NCBI RefSeq assembly: GCF_039544005.1
Contig: NZ_BAABKV010000001.1
Coordinates: forward strand, 5,084,001-5,148,000
Source: Kitasatospora paranensis
GTDB taxonomy: Bacteria > Actinomycetota > Actinomycetes > Streptomycetales > Streptomycetaceae
DNA length: 64,000 nucleotides
Reading direction: 5' to 3'
The position numbers and the translations under genes are program-made. Positions within the stretch are counted from its first letter, which is position 1, and the number at the start of each line of letters is the position of its first letter. The notes beneath the pieces are model-generated. The model had not been told where the DNA came from. It worked only from the letters and a program-made list of their open reading frames with translations, and ran no database searches. Of the stretch, positions 53,149 through 63,905 are shown one piece after another.

Positions 53149-53961
53149 ATGACGAACCGTCGGATCACGTACACGCATGGACATCAGGATTCGGTGCTGC
53201 GCTCGCACCGCAGCCGCAGCGCCGCCGACTCCGCCGCCTACCTGCTCCCCGAACTGCGGCCCGGAATGAGGCTGTTGGATGTCGGTTGCGGGCCCGGCAC
53301 GATCACTGTCGACCTCGCCGAGGCGGTCGGGCCCACCGGCCGGGTGGTCGCCCTGGACACCTCCGCCGAGGTGCTGGCCGAGGCCGCCCGGTACGCGGCC
53401 GGCCGCGGCCTGGACGCCATCGCGTTCGAGGTCGCCGACGTGCACCGACTGCCGTACGCGGACGGCTCGTTCGACGTCGTCCACGCCCATCAGGTGATCC
53501 AGCACCTGGCCGACCCGGTGGCCGCGCTGCGCGAGATGCGGCGGGTCACCGCGCCGGGCGGGCTGGTGGCCGTCCGCGACGCCGACTACGCGGCGATGAC
53601 CTGGTACCCGGAGCTGCCCGAACTGGACGCCTGGCTGGCCCTCTACCGGCGGGTCGCCCGGGCCAACGGCGGCGAGCCGGACGCCGGTCGGCGGCTGGCC
53701 GCCTGGGCCCGTGCGGCCGGTTTCACCGACCTGGTGGCCGGGTCGGGCAGCTGGACCTTCGCCACCCCGGAGCGGCGGGAGTGGTGGGGCGGGCTCTGGG
53801 CGGAGCGCACCGAGAAGTCGTCGACCGCCGCCACGGCCCTGGCCGAGGGCCTCGCCACTCCCGCCGAGCTCGCCGCGATCGCGGACGGCTGGCGCCGCTG
53901 GGCGGCCGACCCGGACGGCTGGTTCGCCGTGCTGCACGGCGAGTTGCTGGCCCGACGCTGA
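53149..53961 (+). CDS. Class I SAM-dependent methyltransferase
   Basis: A 270-residue protein of the ubiquinone/menaquinone-methyltransferase-like group: RLLDVGCGPGTITVDLAEAVG (motif I), VVALDTSAEVL, FDVVHAHQVIQHLADPVAALREMRRVTAPGGLVAVRD. ATG 53149 with GAGAGGAG upstream. Substrate unknown; not in an operon with other recognisable biosynthetic genes. Confidence 0.88.
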   Translation: MTNRRITYTHGHQDSVLRSHRSRSAADSAAYLLPELRPGMRLLDVGCGPGTITVDLAEAVGPTGRVVALDTSAEVLAEAARYAAGRGLDAIAFEVADVHRLPYADGSFDVVHAHQVIQHLADPVAALREMRRVTAPGGLVAVRDADYAAMTWYPELPELDAWLALYRRVARANGGEPDAGRRLAAWARAAGFTDLVAGSGSWTFATPERREWWGGLWAERTEKSSTAATALAEGLATPAELAAIADGWRRWAADPDGWFAVLHGELLARR

Positions 53962-54076
53962 CCCCGGCGGCCCCCGGGCGACCCCCTGGGTGCCCGGCGG
54001 GCCCGGCTGCTCTTACCTGGCGTTAACGCCCTGCGTACCGGCCGGTAGCAGGAGCTCCGTACCGTCGGAGGCACCG

Positions 54077-54110
54077 CGGGCCCGGCCTGTCCCCCACCGG
54101 GCCGGGCCCG
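54077..54110 (+). terminator. GC-rich hairpin upstream of the NUDIX gene
   Basis: CGGGCCCGGC and its complement separated by a C-rich loop, lying between the methyltransferase stop and the NUDIX start; could end the upstream transcript. Confidence 0.45.
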
Positions 54111-54123
54111 TTACGGTGACGCC

Positions 54124-54672
54124 ATGGACTCCTTCCGGGTGATGCGCCAGGACGACAACGGCAACCGCTACCTCGTCGCGAAGGACCTGGACAGGGGCGC
54201 CGCCGACGCGCTGGCCGCCGACTTCGAGGCCCGCGGGCACAAACAGCTCTACTGGGTCGAGTCCGCCGCGGCCGACGGGCCCGTCCGGATGGTCGTCGGA
54301 GCCGCCCTCGTCCACCGGGGCCGGGTGCTGGCCGCCCGTCGCAGCGAGCCCGCCGACCTCGCCGGGGCCTGGGAGTTCCCCGGGGGCAAGGCCGAGCCGG
54401 GCGAGAGCGAGGAGCAGGCCCTGGAGCGCGAACTCGTCGAGGAGCTGGGCGTGCGGGCCCGCGCCCTGCACCCGCTCCCCGGCCGCTGGCCCGTCCGGCC
54501 CGGCCTGGAGCTGCGGATCTGGGCGGCCGAGCTGCTCTCCGGCGATCCCCGCCCCCTGCAGGGCCACTCCGAGCTGCGCTGGCTCGGCCCCGACGAGCTC
54601 GCCGACGTCGCCTGGCTGCCGCACGACCGCGAGGTCCTGCCGCACGTGGCGGCGCTGCTCTCGGGCGGCTGA
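54124..54672 (+). CDS. NUDIX hydrolase (MutT-like) with N-terminal extension
   Basis: A 182-residue protein. Residues 1-55 form a small separate domain of SPOR-like shape (FRVMRQDDNGNRYLV, ADALAADFEARGH); residues 56-182 are a NUDIX pyrophosphohydrolase with the box GGKAEPGESEEQALERELVEELG, i.e. the full G-x5-E-x7-RE-x2-EE-x-G pattern. The AARRSEPADLAGAWEFPGGK motif is typical of MutT, which hydrolyses 8-oxo-dGTP and related nucleotides; housecleaning is the expected role. The N-terminal part is the unusual element. Confidence 0.88.
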   Translation: MDSFRVMRQDDNGNRYLVAKDLDRGAADALAADFEARGHKQLYWVESAAADGPVRMVVGAALVHRGRVLAARRSEPADLAGAWEFPGGKAEPGESEEQALERELVEELGVRARALHPLPGRWPVRPGLELRIWAAELLSGDPRPLQGHSELRWLGPDELADVAWLPHDREVLPHVAALLSGG

Positions 54673-54923
54673 CCGGGCGCCACGGGCACCGCGGACGGCG
54701 ACGGGCAGGCGGCGGGCCCACGGGCAGCCCAAGGCGCCGGGGGCGGGCCCCTCGGCCAAACGGGAAAGACGACCCAATTGCCGGGATACCCGGGCATTGG
54801 TCGGGGTATGTCACTGTTCGGCAGAGTCCGTCACGATCGGTGAGGCGCCAGGGGCGCCCCACCGCTCACCCGCATCCGGCGCCCGCCGCGGTGCACCGCC
54901 CACACCAGCCGGAGGCCCCGTCG

Positions 54924-57676
54924 GTGTCGAGCACGGGAAACGGCGGGGGCGAGCGGCGAGTCCGGCGCCTCCCCCGACGCGGATCGCAGCGTGCGGCCGC
55001 CGCCCCCGGGATGCCCGCCCGAGGGATCGGCGGCGCCGCCGCGAGAGCGCGGCTGCGCCGCGGCCCGGGCCCGGCCGCCGGGGCGGGCCGCCCGCAGGGC
55101 GGGCCCCGGCCGGGCGACGTGCCGCCCACCGCCTCCCCCGCAGCCGGCCGATCCTGCCGTTCCCCGGCGCCGGTACCGGTGCCCCGGCGGGCGGCACCCG
55201 GAGCGCCGAGCCCGTCCGGGGCAGCCTCTTCGACGTGGTGAAGGTCGCCATCGCGATCCTCGACACCTCCGGACGGGTGGTGCTCTGGAGCCCGGCCGCC
55301 GAGGAGATGCTCGGCTGGCCCAGCGAGGTGCTGGTCGGCCGCCGCATCGGGCAGCTGATCCCCGACCCCGAACTGGTCGGCCAGGCCGAACGGGCGATCC
55401 GGGAGACCCTGCGCCAGGGCAGCTGGCACGGCGTCACCCGGCTGAAGGACCGGGACGGCGTGAACGTCCCGATCGAGGTGCGGATCTCCCTGCTCGTCGA
55501 CGGCGACGGCACCCCGTTCCTGCAGGTCACCCTCGCCGACGCCCGCACGGTCGCCGCGGTCGAGCGCGACCTCGCCGTCCGCGACGCGCTCTTCGAGCAG
55601 TCCCCGCTCGGGATCGCGATCCTCGACACCGACCTGCGCTACACCGCCGTCAACCGCACCCTCGCCGAGATGAACGGCGTGGCGCTGGAGGACCACGTCG
55701 GCCGCACCACGGGCGAGACCCTCCCCGAGCGGGCCGCCGACGAGATCACCGCGATCCAGCGCCAGGTGCTGGCCACCGGCGAACCGGTGATCGACGTGAC
55801 GCTGGCCGCGCCGGTCACCGCCAGCTCCGGCTTCCGCTCGATCTCCTACAGCCGGATGACCGACCGGGCCGGCCGGGTGCTGGGGATCTCCGGCACCGTC
55901 ATGGACGTCACCGAGCGCTACCGGGCGGTCTCCAAGGTCGAGCACGCCCGCCGCCGGCTCTCGCTGCTCAACGAGTTCGGCTCCCGGGTCGGCGACCTGC
56001 TCGACGCCTCCCGGATCGCCCAGGAGCTCGCCGGGGCGGTCGTCCCCCGGCTCGCCGACTACTCCGCGGTGATCCTCCTCCAGGCGGTCGCCCACGGCGA
56101 CGACCTGCCGCGGCACGGCCACGACCGGCGCACCTCGCTGCTCCAGCTCGGCACCGCCTCCGTCCAGGACGGGCCGGAGGTGGAGGCGATGCTCCGCCGC
56201 GGCGCCCGGATCACCTTCAGCGAGGAGTCGGCCTTCGGCCGGGTGCTGCGCACCGGCATCCCGGAGCTGCTCAGCGGCAAGGACGAGCTGGCCGACCTCA
56301 GCTACCCGGGCGATCCCAAGGTGCAGGCCGCGCAGGACCTCGGGGTGCACTCCCGGCTGGTGGTGCCGCTGCGGGCCCGCGGGATCGTCATCGGCCTGCT
56401 GGTGGTCAGCCGCGCCGGCTACCGGGAGGGCTTCGACCGCGACGACCTCGCCTTCGCCGTCGAGCTGGCCGACCGGGCCGGCAGCTCCCTCGACAACGCC
56501 CGGCTCTACGCCCGCGAGCGCACCGCCGCCCTCACCCTCCAGCGGACCCTGCTGCCCCAGCAGGTCCCGCAGCCCCCGGGGTCGAGGTCGCCTACCGGTA
56601 CGTGCCCGGCAGCAGCGGCACCGAGGTCGGCGGCGACTGGTTCGACGTGATCCCGCTGCCGGGGAGCGCACCGCCCTGGTGGTCGGCGACGTCATGGGGC
56701 ACGGCCTGCGGGCCGCCGCCACGATGGGCCGGCTGCGGACGGCCGTCCGGGTGCTGGCCGCGCTCGACCTGCCGCCCGACATCCTGCTGCGGCACGTCCA
56801 CGAACTGGCCGACGACCTCGCCCAGGGGCCGGACGAGGCGCTGCTGGCCACCTGCGTGTACGCCGTCTTCGATCCCGGGCGGCGCCGGCTCACCGTCACC
56901 AAGGCCGGCCACATCCCGCCGGTGCTGGTGGTGCCGAAGGACGGCGACGGGGCCCGCCGGCGGCCGGCGGGCCGCTGCCCGGCGGGGTCGGCCAGGTGCT
57001 CGACCTGCCGTCCGGCGCGCCGCTCGGGGTGGGCGGGGTCCCCTTCGAGTCGGTGCAGATGGAGGTCCCCGAGGGCAGCCTGCTGGCGCTGTGCACCGAC
57101 GGCCTGGTGGAGTCCCGGGACAAGGACCTCGACGTCGGCCTCGGCCGGCTGGTCAGTGTGCTGGAGCAGCCGTACGCGTCCATCCAGCAGGCCTGCGAGG
57201 CGGTGCTCGACACCATGGAGCAGGGGCGCGAGCCGGACGACGTCGCGTTGCTGCTCGCCCGGCTCAGCCACGGCGAGACCGGCACCCCGACGGCGGGCTG
57301 GACGCTGCCGGCCGAGCCCACCGCGGTCTCCCGGGCCCGCCGCCTGGTGCGGGCCACCCTCGCCGACTGGGGCGTGGAGCAGCTCACCGACACCGCCGAG
57401 CTGCTGGTGAGCGAGCTGGTCACCAACTCCGTCCGGTACGCCAGTGCGCCGATCGGCGTCCGGCTGACCATGGGCGAGACCCTGCTGGTGGAGATCAGCG
57501 ACCCCCTGCCGGATCCGCCGAGGGAGCGGCACGCCGCCGAGGCGGACGAGGGCGGCCGGGGCCTGGAGCTGGTGCGCCGCCTCGCGCTGCGCTGGGGCGC
57601 CCGGGCCGAGGGGATGGGCAAGGTCGTCTGGTTCGAGCTCTCCCCGGAGGAGACCGAGATCGACTGGACGCAGTAG
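54924..57676 (+). CDS. SpoIIE-type PP2C phosphatase with PAS, GAF and ATPase domains (several one-base frameshifts)
   Basis: About 917 residues after correction. A disordered Arg/Pro N-terminus is followed by two PAS domains (KVAIAILDTSGRVVLWSPAAEEMLG, PLGIAILDTDLRYTAVNRTLAEMNG), a GAF domain (LLNEFGSRVGDLLD... VVPLRARGIVIGLLVVSR), a PP2C phosphatase (GGDWFDVIPLPG, VVGDVMGHGL, LCTDGLVESRD, DDVALLLARL) and an HATPase (SELVTNSVRYA, GRGLELVRRL). The frame changes near 56578-56581, 56661-56664 and about 56970, and once more in the N-terminal part; each is repaired by one added G. GTG 54924 has GGAGG eight bases upstream. Tandem paralogue of the next gene. Confidence 0.85.
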
Positions 57677-58253
57677 CCGGCGGCCGGGCCGCGCCGTCCG
57701 GCCACCCGGCTCGATGTGTACGGTCTGTCCCGGATCGACCACGTTCGCGACGCCCTGATCGGCGCACGGTGTCCGTACGCGGGTGCGAAGGGTCACCTGA
57801 GCGTCCGGATCCCGGACGCCGCGCGGGTGGCGGCGGGCGGATCCGGGCGGCCGCGGCGCCTTCCCGAGGGCCGTGGGCGGGGCGCGCCGGAGGTGCCCGG
57901 GCGGTGGGCGCCGGGGCGGGCGGTGCGGGGTCCGGAGCGGGTCGCCGCCCGGCTGGCGCTGATGATCGGTCATATGATGAAATTCCCGAATCCGTAGGTG
58001 GTTTCACGCCGCCGGGGGCATCCGATCCTGCCGGATCCGATCCGGTCGGAGCCGCCTGCGTGCGCGGCCCTTGACCGGTCGTCCCGATCCGTGCAGACCG
58101 GGCCGGTTCGAACAGCGGCGGCCGGGTAAGGAGCACCGGGCGGGCCTCCCCGATTCGATGTTGTGATGCTCGGGGCGTGTGCGCCCGCACCCGGATGATG
58201 AATACTCGGTCTTCTCGACATCCGGATGGGCACTGGTTGGAGGGGTCGGTCCG
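57677..58253 (+). promoter_or_regulatory. 577-base intergenic region between the two tandem SpoIIE phosphatases
   Basis: No supported gene; an open frame at 57716-57997 lacks a ribosome binding site. A lower-GC patch at 57965-58000 and the GGAGGGG at 58239-58245 before the TTG start of the next gene are the only features. The gap suggests the second phosphatase has its own promoter. Confidence 0.5.
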
Positions 58254-60805
58254 TTGAACAGCACTCCGGCGCCGCAGGCGCCGCAGGCGGCGAGCAGTAG
58301 CGGCCATGCCGCCGTGCCCGGCCAGCCGGGCGCACCCCACGCCGAGGACGTCCCGTACGCCCTCGGCAGCTGGGGCCACGGCGCGCCCGGGTCGATCTAC
58401 GACTACATCCGGGTCGCCACCTTCGCGATCGGGCCGGACGGCCGGATCAGCCAGTGGAGCAACCGCGCCGCCGAGTTCTTCGGCGTCCCCGCCTCCGAAG
58501 CCGTCGGCGCCGACCCGATCACCGCCTTCGTGCCCCGCGAGCTCTGGCAGCGCGGCCGGGCCCGGCTGGAGCGCGTCCTGGCCGGCGAGGAGTGGATCGG
58601 CACCGCCCCCTACCGCGACGTGAGCGGCGCCGAGGGCCTCGCCGAGGTCTACGTGATGCCCGCCGACGGGGACCCGGCGCCGGGCGCCACCTGTCTCGCC
58701 GTCGACGTCGGCCGGCTGCGCACCATCGAGACAGACCTCGCCGCGTCCGAGGCCGTCTTCGGCCAGACGCCGACCGGCTTCCTGCTCTTCGACCTCGACC
58801 TGCGGCTGCAGCGCGTCAACGCGGCCTTCGCCGCGGGCGTCGGCCGCCCCGCCGCCCACCTCACCGGCCGGCAGCCCGCCGAGCTCTTCCCGCCCGGCGA
58901 GGCCGACCGCCTGATGGTCGCCCTGCGCAAGGTGCTGGCCGGCGGCGAACCCATCCTCGACCTGCGGTTCAACGGCGTCGCACCGGCCGCCACCGGCCGC
59001 GACGGCCACCGCCGGTGGTCCCTGTCGCTGTTCCGGCTGACCGGCCCCGGCGGCGCCCCGATCGGCGTCGCCGGCCAGGTCCAGGACGTCACCAGCCGGC
59101 ACGTCGCCGAGCGCGAGGCCGCCGGCGTCCGCCGCAGCCTCGCCCTGCTCAACGAGGCCTCCACCCACATCGGCTCCACCCTCGACCTGGAGACCACCGC
59201 CAAGGAGCTGCTGGACGTGATCGTCCCGCAGTTCTGCGACGTCGCCACCGTCGACCTCTACACCGCACTGCTCTCCGGCGACGAGGGCCCGATCTCCGGC
59301 CCCGGCGTGCTGGACGGCTCCGGGGAACTGCGCCGGGTGGCCGTCTCCAGCGTCGTCGGCGGCGCCTCCTCGGTGCTCGGCGGCGAGGGCGGCCTGGCCG
59401 CCGTCCCGGTCGCCGAGGCCGGCGGCACGCTCTGCTACCCGCCGCGCTCCCCGCACGCCCGCGCCCTGCGCACCGGCCGCAGCGTGGTGCCCCAGCCGGG
59501 GCCCGACCCGCTGCTCCGCTCGACGCTGGTCGTCCCGCTGGTCGCCCGCGACCAGGTGCTCGGCCTCGTCCAGCTCTCCCGGGCGATCGGCTCCGAGCCC
59601 TTCGACGCACGGGACGTCGCGATCGCCGAGGAGCTCGTCGCCCGCGCCGCCGTCTGCGTCGACAACGCCCGCCTCTACCGCCGCGAGCACGAGCGCGCGC
59701 TGATCCTCCAGCGCAGCCTGCTGCCCCCCGGCAAGCCGGAGGCCACCGGCCTCGAGATCGCCCGCCGCTACCTGCCGAGCAACAACAACACCGAGGTCGG
59801 CGGCGACTGGTTCGACGTCATCCCGCTGCCCGGCAGCCGCACCGCCCTGGTGATCGGCGACGTGATGGGCCGCGGCCTGCGCGCCGCCGTCGCGATGGGC
59901 CAGCTGAGAACCGCCGTCCGCACCCTGGCCATGCTCGACCTCGACCCGGCCGAGGTGCTCGGCGCGCTGGACGAGATCGCCCGCGGCCTCGGCGGCGACG
60001 ACGACCCCGCGGGCGGCCAGCCCGGCGCCGGGAGCGTCGAGGTCTACCTCGCCACCTGCGTCTACGCGGTGTACGACGCCGTCACCCAGCGCTGCGTCAT
60101 CGCCAGCGCCGGCCACCTGCCGCCCGCCCTGCTGTGCCCGGGCGAGCCGGCCCGGATGCTCGACGTGCCGCCCGGCCTGCCGCTCGGCGTGGGCGGCGAG
60201 CCCTTCGAGGAGGTCGAGGTCACCCTGCCGGACGGCGCCGTGCTGGGCCTCTACACCGACGGCCTGGTGGAGTCCCGCAAGCACCAGCTGGACGAGGGCC
60301 TGCGGGCCTTCCGCACCGCGCTCACCAACGGCTCCAAGCAGCTGGAGCAGCTCTGCGACGAGGTGCTGGACGAGCTGATCCCGCACCACGGCGAGGACGA
60401 CATCGCCCTGCTGATGGCCAAGGTCGAGGCCCTGCCGCAGGACTCCGTCGGCGACTGGCGGCTGCCGCCGGAGCCGACCTCGGTCGGCCGGGCCCGCGAG
60501 CGGGCCTGCGACTGGCTGGTCGGGCACGGCCTGGACGAACTCGTCGACACCACCGAGCTGCTGGTCAGCGAGCTGGTGACGAACGCGCTGCGGCACGGCC
60601 GCGGCGAGATCCGGTTGCGCCTGCTGCAGGACCGCACGATGGTCTGCGAGGTCTGGGACGACGGCTACGCGCAGCCCCGGCAGCGGCGCGCCCAGGAGAC
60701 CGACGAGGGGGTCGCGGCCTCCAGCTGGTCAGCCTGCTCGCCGAGCGCTGGGGCAGCCGGCGCACCCCCAAGGGCAAGATCGTCTGGTTCGAGCTGACGC
60801 TCTGA
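58254..60805 (+). CDS. SpoIIE-type PP2C phosphatase with PAS, GAF and ATPase domains (one-base frameshift near 60709)
   Basis: About 850 residues. A disordered start is followed by a PAS domain (FAIGPDGRISQWSNRAAEFFG), a second PAS-like domain (GFLLFDLDLRLQRVNAAFAAG), a GAF domain (ASTHIGSTLDLETTAKELLDV), the PP2C phosphatase (GGDWFDVIPLPGSRTALVIGDVMGRGL, GLYTDGLVESRK, DDIALLMAKV) and an ATPase (SELVTNALRHG). The C-terminal GRGLQLVSLLAERWGSR is in another frame; one G added to the G5 run at 60707-60711 joins it. TTG 58254 has GGAGGGG eight bases upstream. Paralogue of the preceding gene; both probably act on anti-sigma-factor antagonists. Confidence 0.88.
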
Positions 60806-60946
60806 CCGGCCCCCGCGCGCCGCTGGGCCGCGCGGGTGATCTGCCCCGACCGGCGGCCGTGTCGGCCGCCGGCGGCCGCCCCGATGGCCTTCAGTGGTCG
60901 GCAAACCCGATGTCCCGGGTCAGCCGACCAGCCACCGGAGGAGCGC

Positions 60947-62690
60947 ATGCGCGCCAACCAGGTCGCCGCCGCCACCGCCCTGTGCCTGGCCCTCACCCTG
61001 GCCGGCTGCACGGGGGCGGAGCACCGGCCGGACCGTCCGTGTCCGACGTGACGGCCGTCGACCGGGCGCAGACCCGGGACGGCGGCACCGTGCGCTGGGC
61101 CGTGGACGCCGTCCCGGCCACCCTGAACGTCTACCAGCCGGAGGCGACCGCCGACTCCGAGCTGATCGCCCGCGCCCTGCTGCCCGGACTGTTCCGGCTG
61201 GACGACCGGGGCCGGGCCGTCCCCGACCCGGACTACCTGGCCGGCGCGGTGTCCACCGCGGCCGGGCACAGCCCGCAGACCGTCACCTACCGGCTCAACC
61301 CGGCCGCGGTCTGGAGCGACGGCTCCCCGCTGTCGGCCGCCGACTTCACCGCCCAGTGGAAGGCCCTCTCCGGCGCCGACCCGGCCTTCCGCAGCACCCG
61401 CCCGGCCGGTTACGACGCGATCGCCTCGGTCTCCCAGGAAGCGGCCCGCACGAGGTCAAGGTGGTCTTCAAGCAGCCGTTCGCCGACTGGCGGTCGCTGT
61501 TCACCCCGCTCTACCCGGCCGCCCGGACGACCACCGCGGACGCCTTCAACCAGCCGCTGGACGGCTCCTTCCACACCTCGGCCGGGCCGTTCACCCTGAC
61601 GGCCTACGACCACGACGGCGGCAAGGCCACGCTCGGCCGCAACCCGCGCTGGTGGGGCGACCGGGCCAAGGCCGACGCGATCGACTTCCGGGCCGTCCCC
61701 GCGTCCGGCCGGCTCGACGCCCTCGACCACGGCGACCTCGACATCGCCGCGCTCGGCACCACCGTCGACCGGGCCACCGCGGACGGCACCGACGGCGAGA
61801 ACGCCGCTGCGCCGCCGGACGCCGCCGCCCTCGCCGAGGCGAGTGCCCAGGCCCTCAAGCGCGCCGAGGCGCTGCCCGGGCTGGCCGTCCACCGGGCGCC
61901 GGCCGCCGCCTTCACCCAGCTCACCCTGAACGCCGCCAAGGGCCCGCTGACCGACCAGGGGGTGCGTCAGGCGGTGGCCCGGGCGGTCGACCGCGGGCAG
62001 GTCGCCACCGCCGCCCTCGGCCCGCTCGGTGTCGGCGCCGTGCCGCTCGGCAACCACCTGCTGATGGCCGGGCAGGACGGCTACCGCGACAACAGCGCCG
62101 CGCTCGGCACCGACAGCCCCGCGGCCCTGCTCGACCGCGCCGGCTGGAAGGAGACCGCCGGCAAGCGCACCAAGGACGGCAAGCCGCTCGCCCTGTCGCT
62201 GCTCGTCCCGGACGGCTCCGCCACCGCCCGCCGCACCGCCGACGCACTCACCGGCGAGCTCGCCAAGGCCGGCTTCGCCGTCACCCTGAAGGCCGTCCCC
62301 GCCGACTCCTTCGTCACCGACCACCTCGCGAAGGGCGACTTCGACCTCGCCCTGTTCTCCTGGCCGGTCACCGCTTATCCGGCCGACGCGCGCCCGCTGT
62401 ACGCCAAGCCGCAGCCCGGTCCGGACGGCCTGCCGGTGGACGGCCGCAACTACGCCGGGACGGGGACGGCCGAGATCGACCGGCTGCTCGACCGGGCCGG
62501 CGCCGAGCTCGACCCCGTCGCCCGGCGCTCGCTGCTCCAGCAGGCCGACACCCGGCTGTGGCAGCTCGCCGACGTCGTCCCGCTGTACCAGCGGCCCGAC
62601 CTGGTCGCCGTCCGCAACGGCGTCGCCGGCGCCGGCGCGTACGGCTTCGCGACCCCGCGCTACCAGGACGTCGGCTTCCGGACGACCTGA
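60947..62690 (+). CDS. Family 5 (peptide/nickel) ABC transporter substrate-binding lipoprotein (two frameshifts)
   Basis: About 581 residues after correction. Signal peptide with lipobox LAGC (Cys at about residue 20), so a membrane-anchored lipoprotein. The body matches DppA/OppA-type binding proteins: GGTVRWAVDAVPATLN, LLPGLFRLDDRGRAVPD, YRLNPAAVWSDGSPLSAADF, and PVTAYPADARPLYA near the end. The frame breaks at the G5 run 61012-61016 and near 61441-61446; one base at each restores it. ATG 60947 has GGAGGAG upstream. No permease or ATPase genes follow in the window, so its partner transporter is elsewhere or it works alone. Confidence 0.85.
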
Positions 62691-62712
62691 GCCCGCCGCC
62701 GCCGGCCGGGGC

Positions 62713-63905
62713 TCAGGGCACCGGGACGGCGGCGGGCGGCGCGAGCCGCGCGGCGGTCTCGGCGATCCGGGCCGTCCCGGGGCAGAGGGCACGGGCCCGC
62801 TCCAGCGCCCGCCGGGCCTCGTCCGTCCGGCCGGCCGCGCCGAGTGCGGCGGCCAGGGCGCACTCGGCCTGGGCCCGGGCCAGCGGACCGGTGGCCCGGG
62901 CGGCCGCCCGCCCGGCCAGGGCGAGGGCCTCCTCGTGCTCCCCGCCCAGCAGGGCGAGCCAGGCCGGGGCGGGGGAGTGCGCCAGCAGCGCCGGGAACGC
63001 GGCGCGGGCGGCCGCGACGGCCTCGTCCAGCCGCGGCAGGCACTCGGCCGGCGGCAGCGCGCCCGTCGCGGCGGCGCCGGCCAGGGCCCCGGCCAGCTGG
63101 AGGTGGGCCTGCGCGGTGTGGGCCCGGCCCGCCAGGGCGCCCGCCGCCGCGCGGGCCAGCGTCGCGGACTCCTCGTAGCGGCCGCGGGCCTCGGCGACAC
63201 CCGCCCGCAGCAGGTACTCCCGGCCGCTCGGAAGGCTGTCCGCGGACAGCGGGCCGAGCGTGCTCCCGGCCTTCGCCAGGTCGCCGCGGAGGTGGGCCCG
63301 CATCGCCGACACCCCTTCGGGGAGAGCGCCAGGCCGTCGGCGGCGTCCCGCGGCAGGGACGGCATCCGCAGCAGCATCCAGCCGGCCGACAGCGGCTGCC
63401 GGACGGCGACCAGCGAGAGGACGGGCGGCACGAGCACCCCGAGGCCGAGCGCCCGGCCCACCCCCGGCCCGCCGACCAGCAGCACACCGAGCGTGATCGG
63501 GACGGCGGACAGCAACAGGGTGGCCACCCACAGCCGCAACCGCAGTCGAGGGCCCGCGACCGGCACCCGCTCGACGCAGAGGAAGGGGATCGGCACCCTC
63601 CGCAGGGAGAGGGTGATCCCGCCGACGGTGAGGTCGGCCAGCCGCGGGCCGAAGCCGAGCACCGCGACGACCGGGGCGCCCGCGACCCGGCCCAGGAGCA
63701 GCCCGGCGAGATGCGAGCTCTGCAGGCCCAGCAGGGCGCCCACGCCGGCCCAGGCCCCGGTCTCCAGGGGCCGGAACGCCCGGGCGTCGCCGCCCTGGAG
63801 CAGGGCCGCGCCGATGCAGAAGAGGACGAGGGCACCCAGCATCCGGCTACGGGTGCGGGCGGGGTCGGCGGTCGATGATCGAGTCACCGGAGCAGGGTCG
63901 CGCAT
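62713..63905 (-). CDS. Degenerate M50-like membrane protein with helical-repeat tail (one-base frameshift)
   Basis: About 397 residues. The N-terminal half has four to five hydrophobic helices with LLGLQSSHLAGLLLGRVAGAPVVAVLGFGPRL, which resembles the M50 site-2 protease region (HExxH ... GFGPRL) but has SSHLAG in place of HExGH, so the zinc-binding Glu and second His are missing. The C-terminal half is Ala/Arg/Leu-rich helical repeats of TPR type. The frame changes near 63312-63315; one extra C (G on the gene strand) gives LSPKGVSAMRAHL. Start uncertain (ATG 63905; the frame runs on to 63998). Probably a pseudo-protease. Confidence 0.65.

Noticed and set aside
57716..57997. Possible small gene between the tandem phosphatases
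   Set aside because: No ribosome binding site, no recognisable motif and Arg/Gly/Ala-rich composition typical of random GC-rich DNA.
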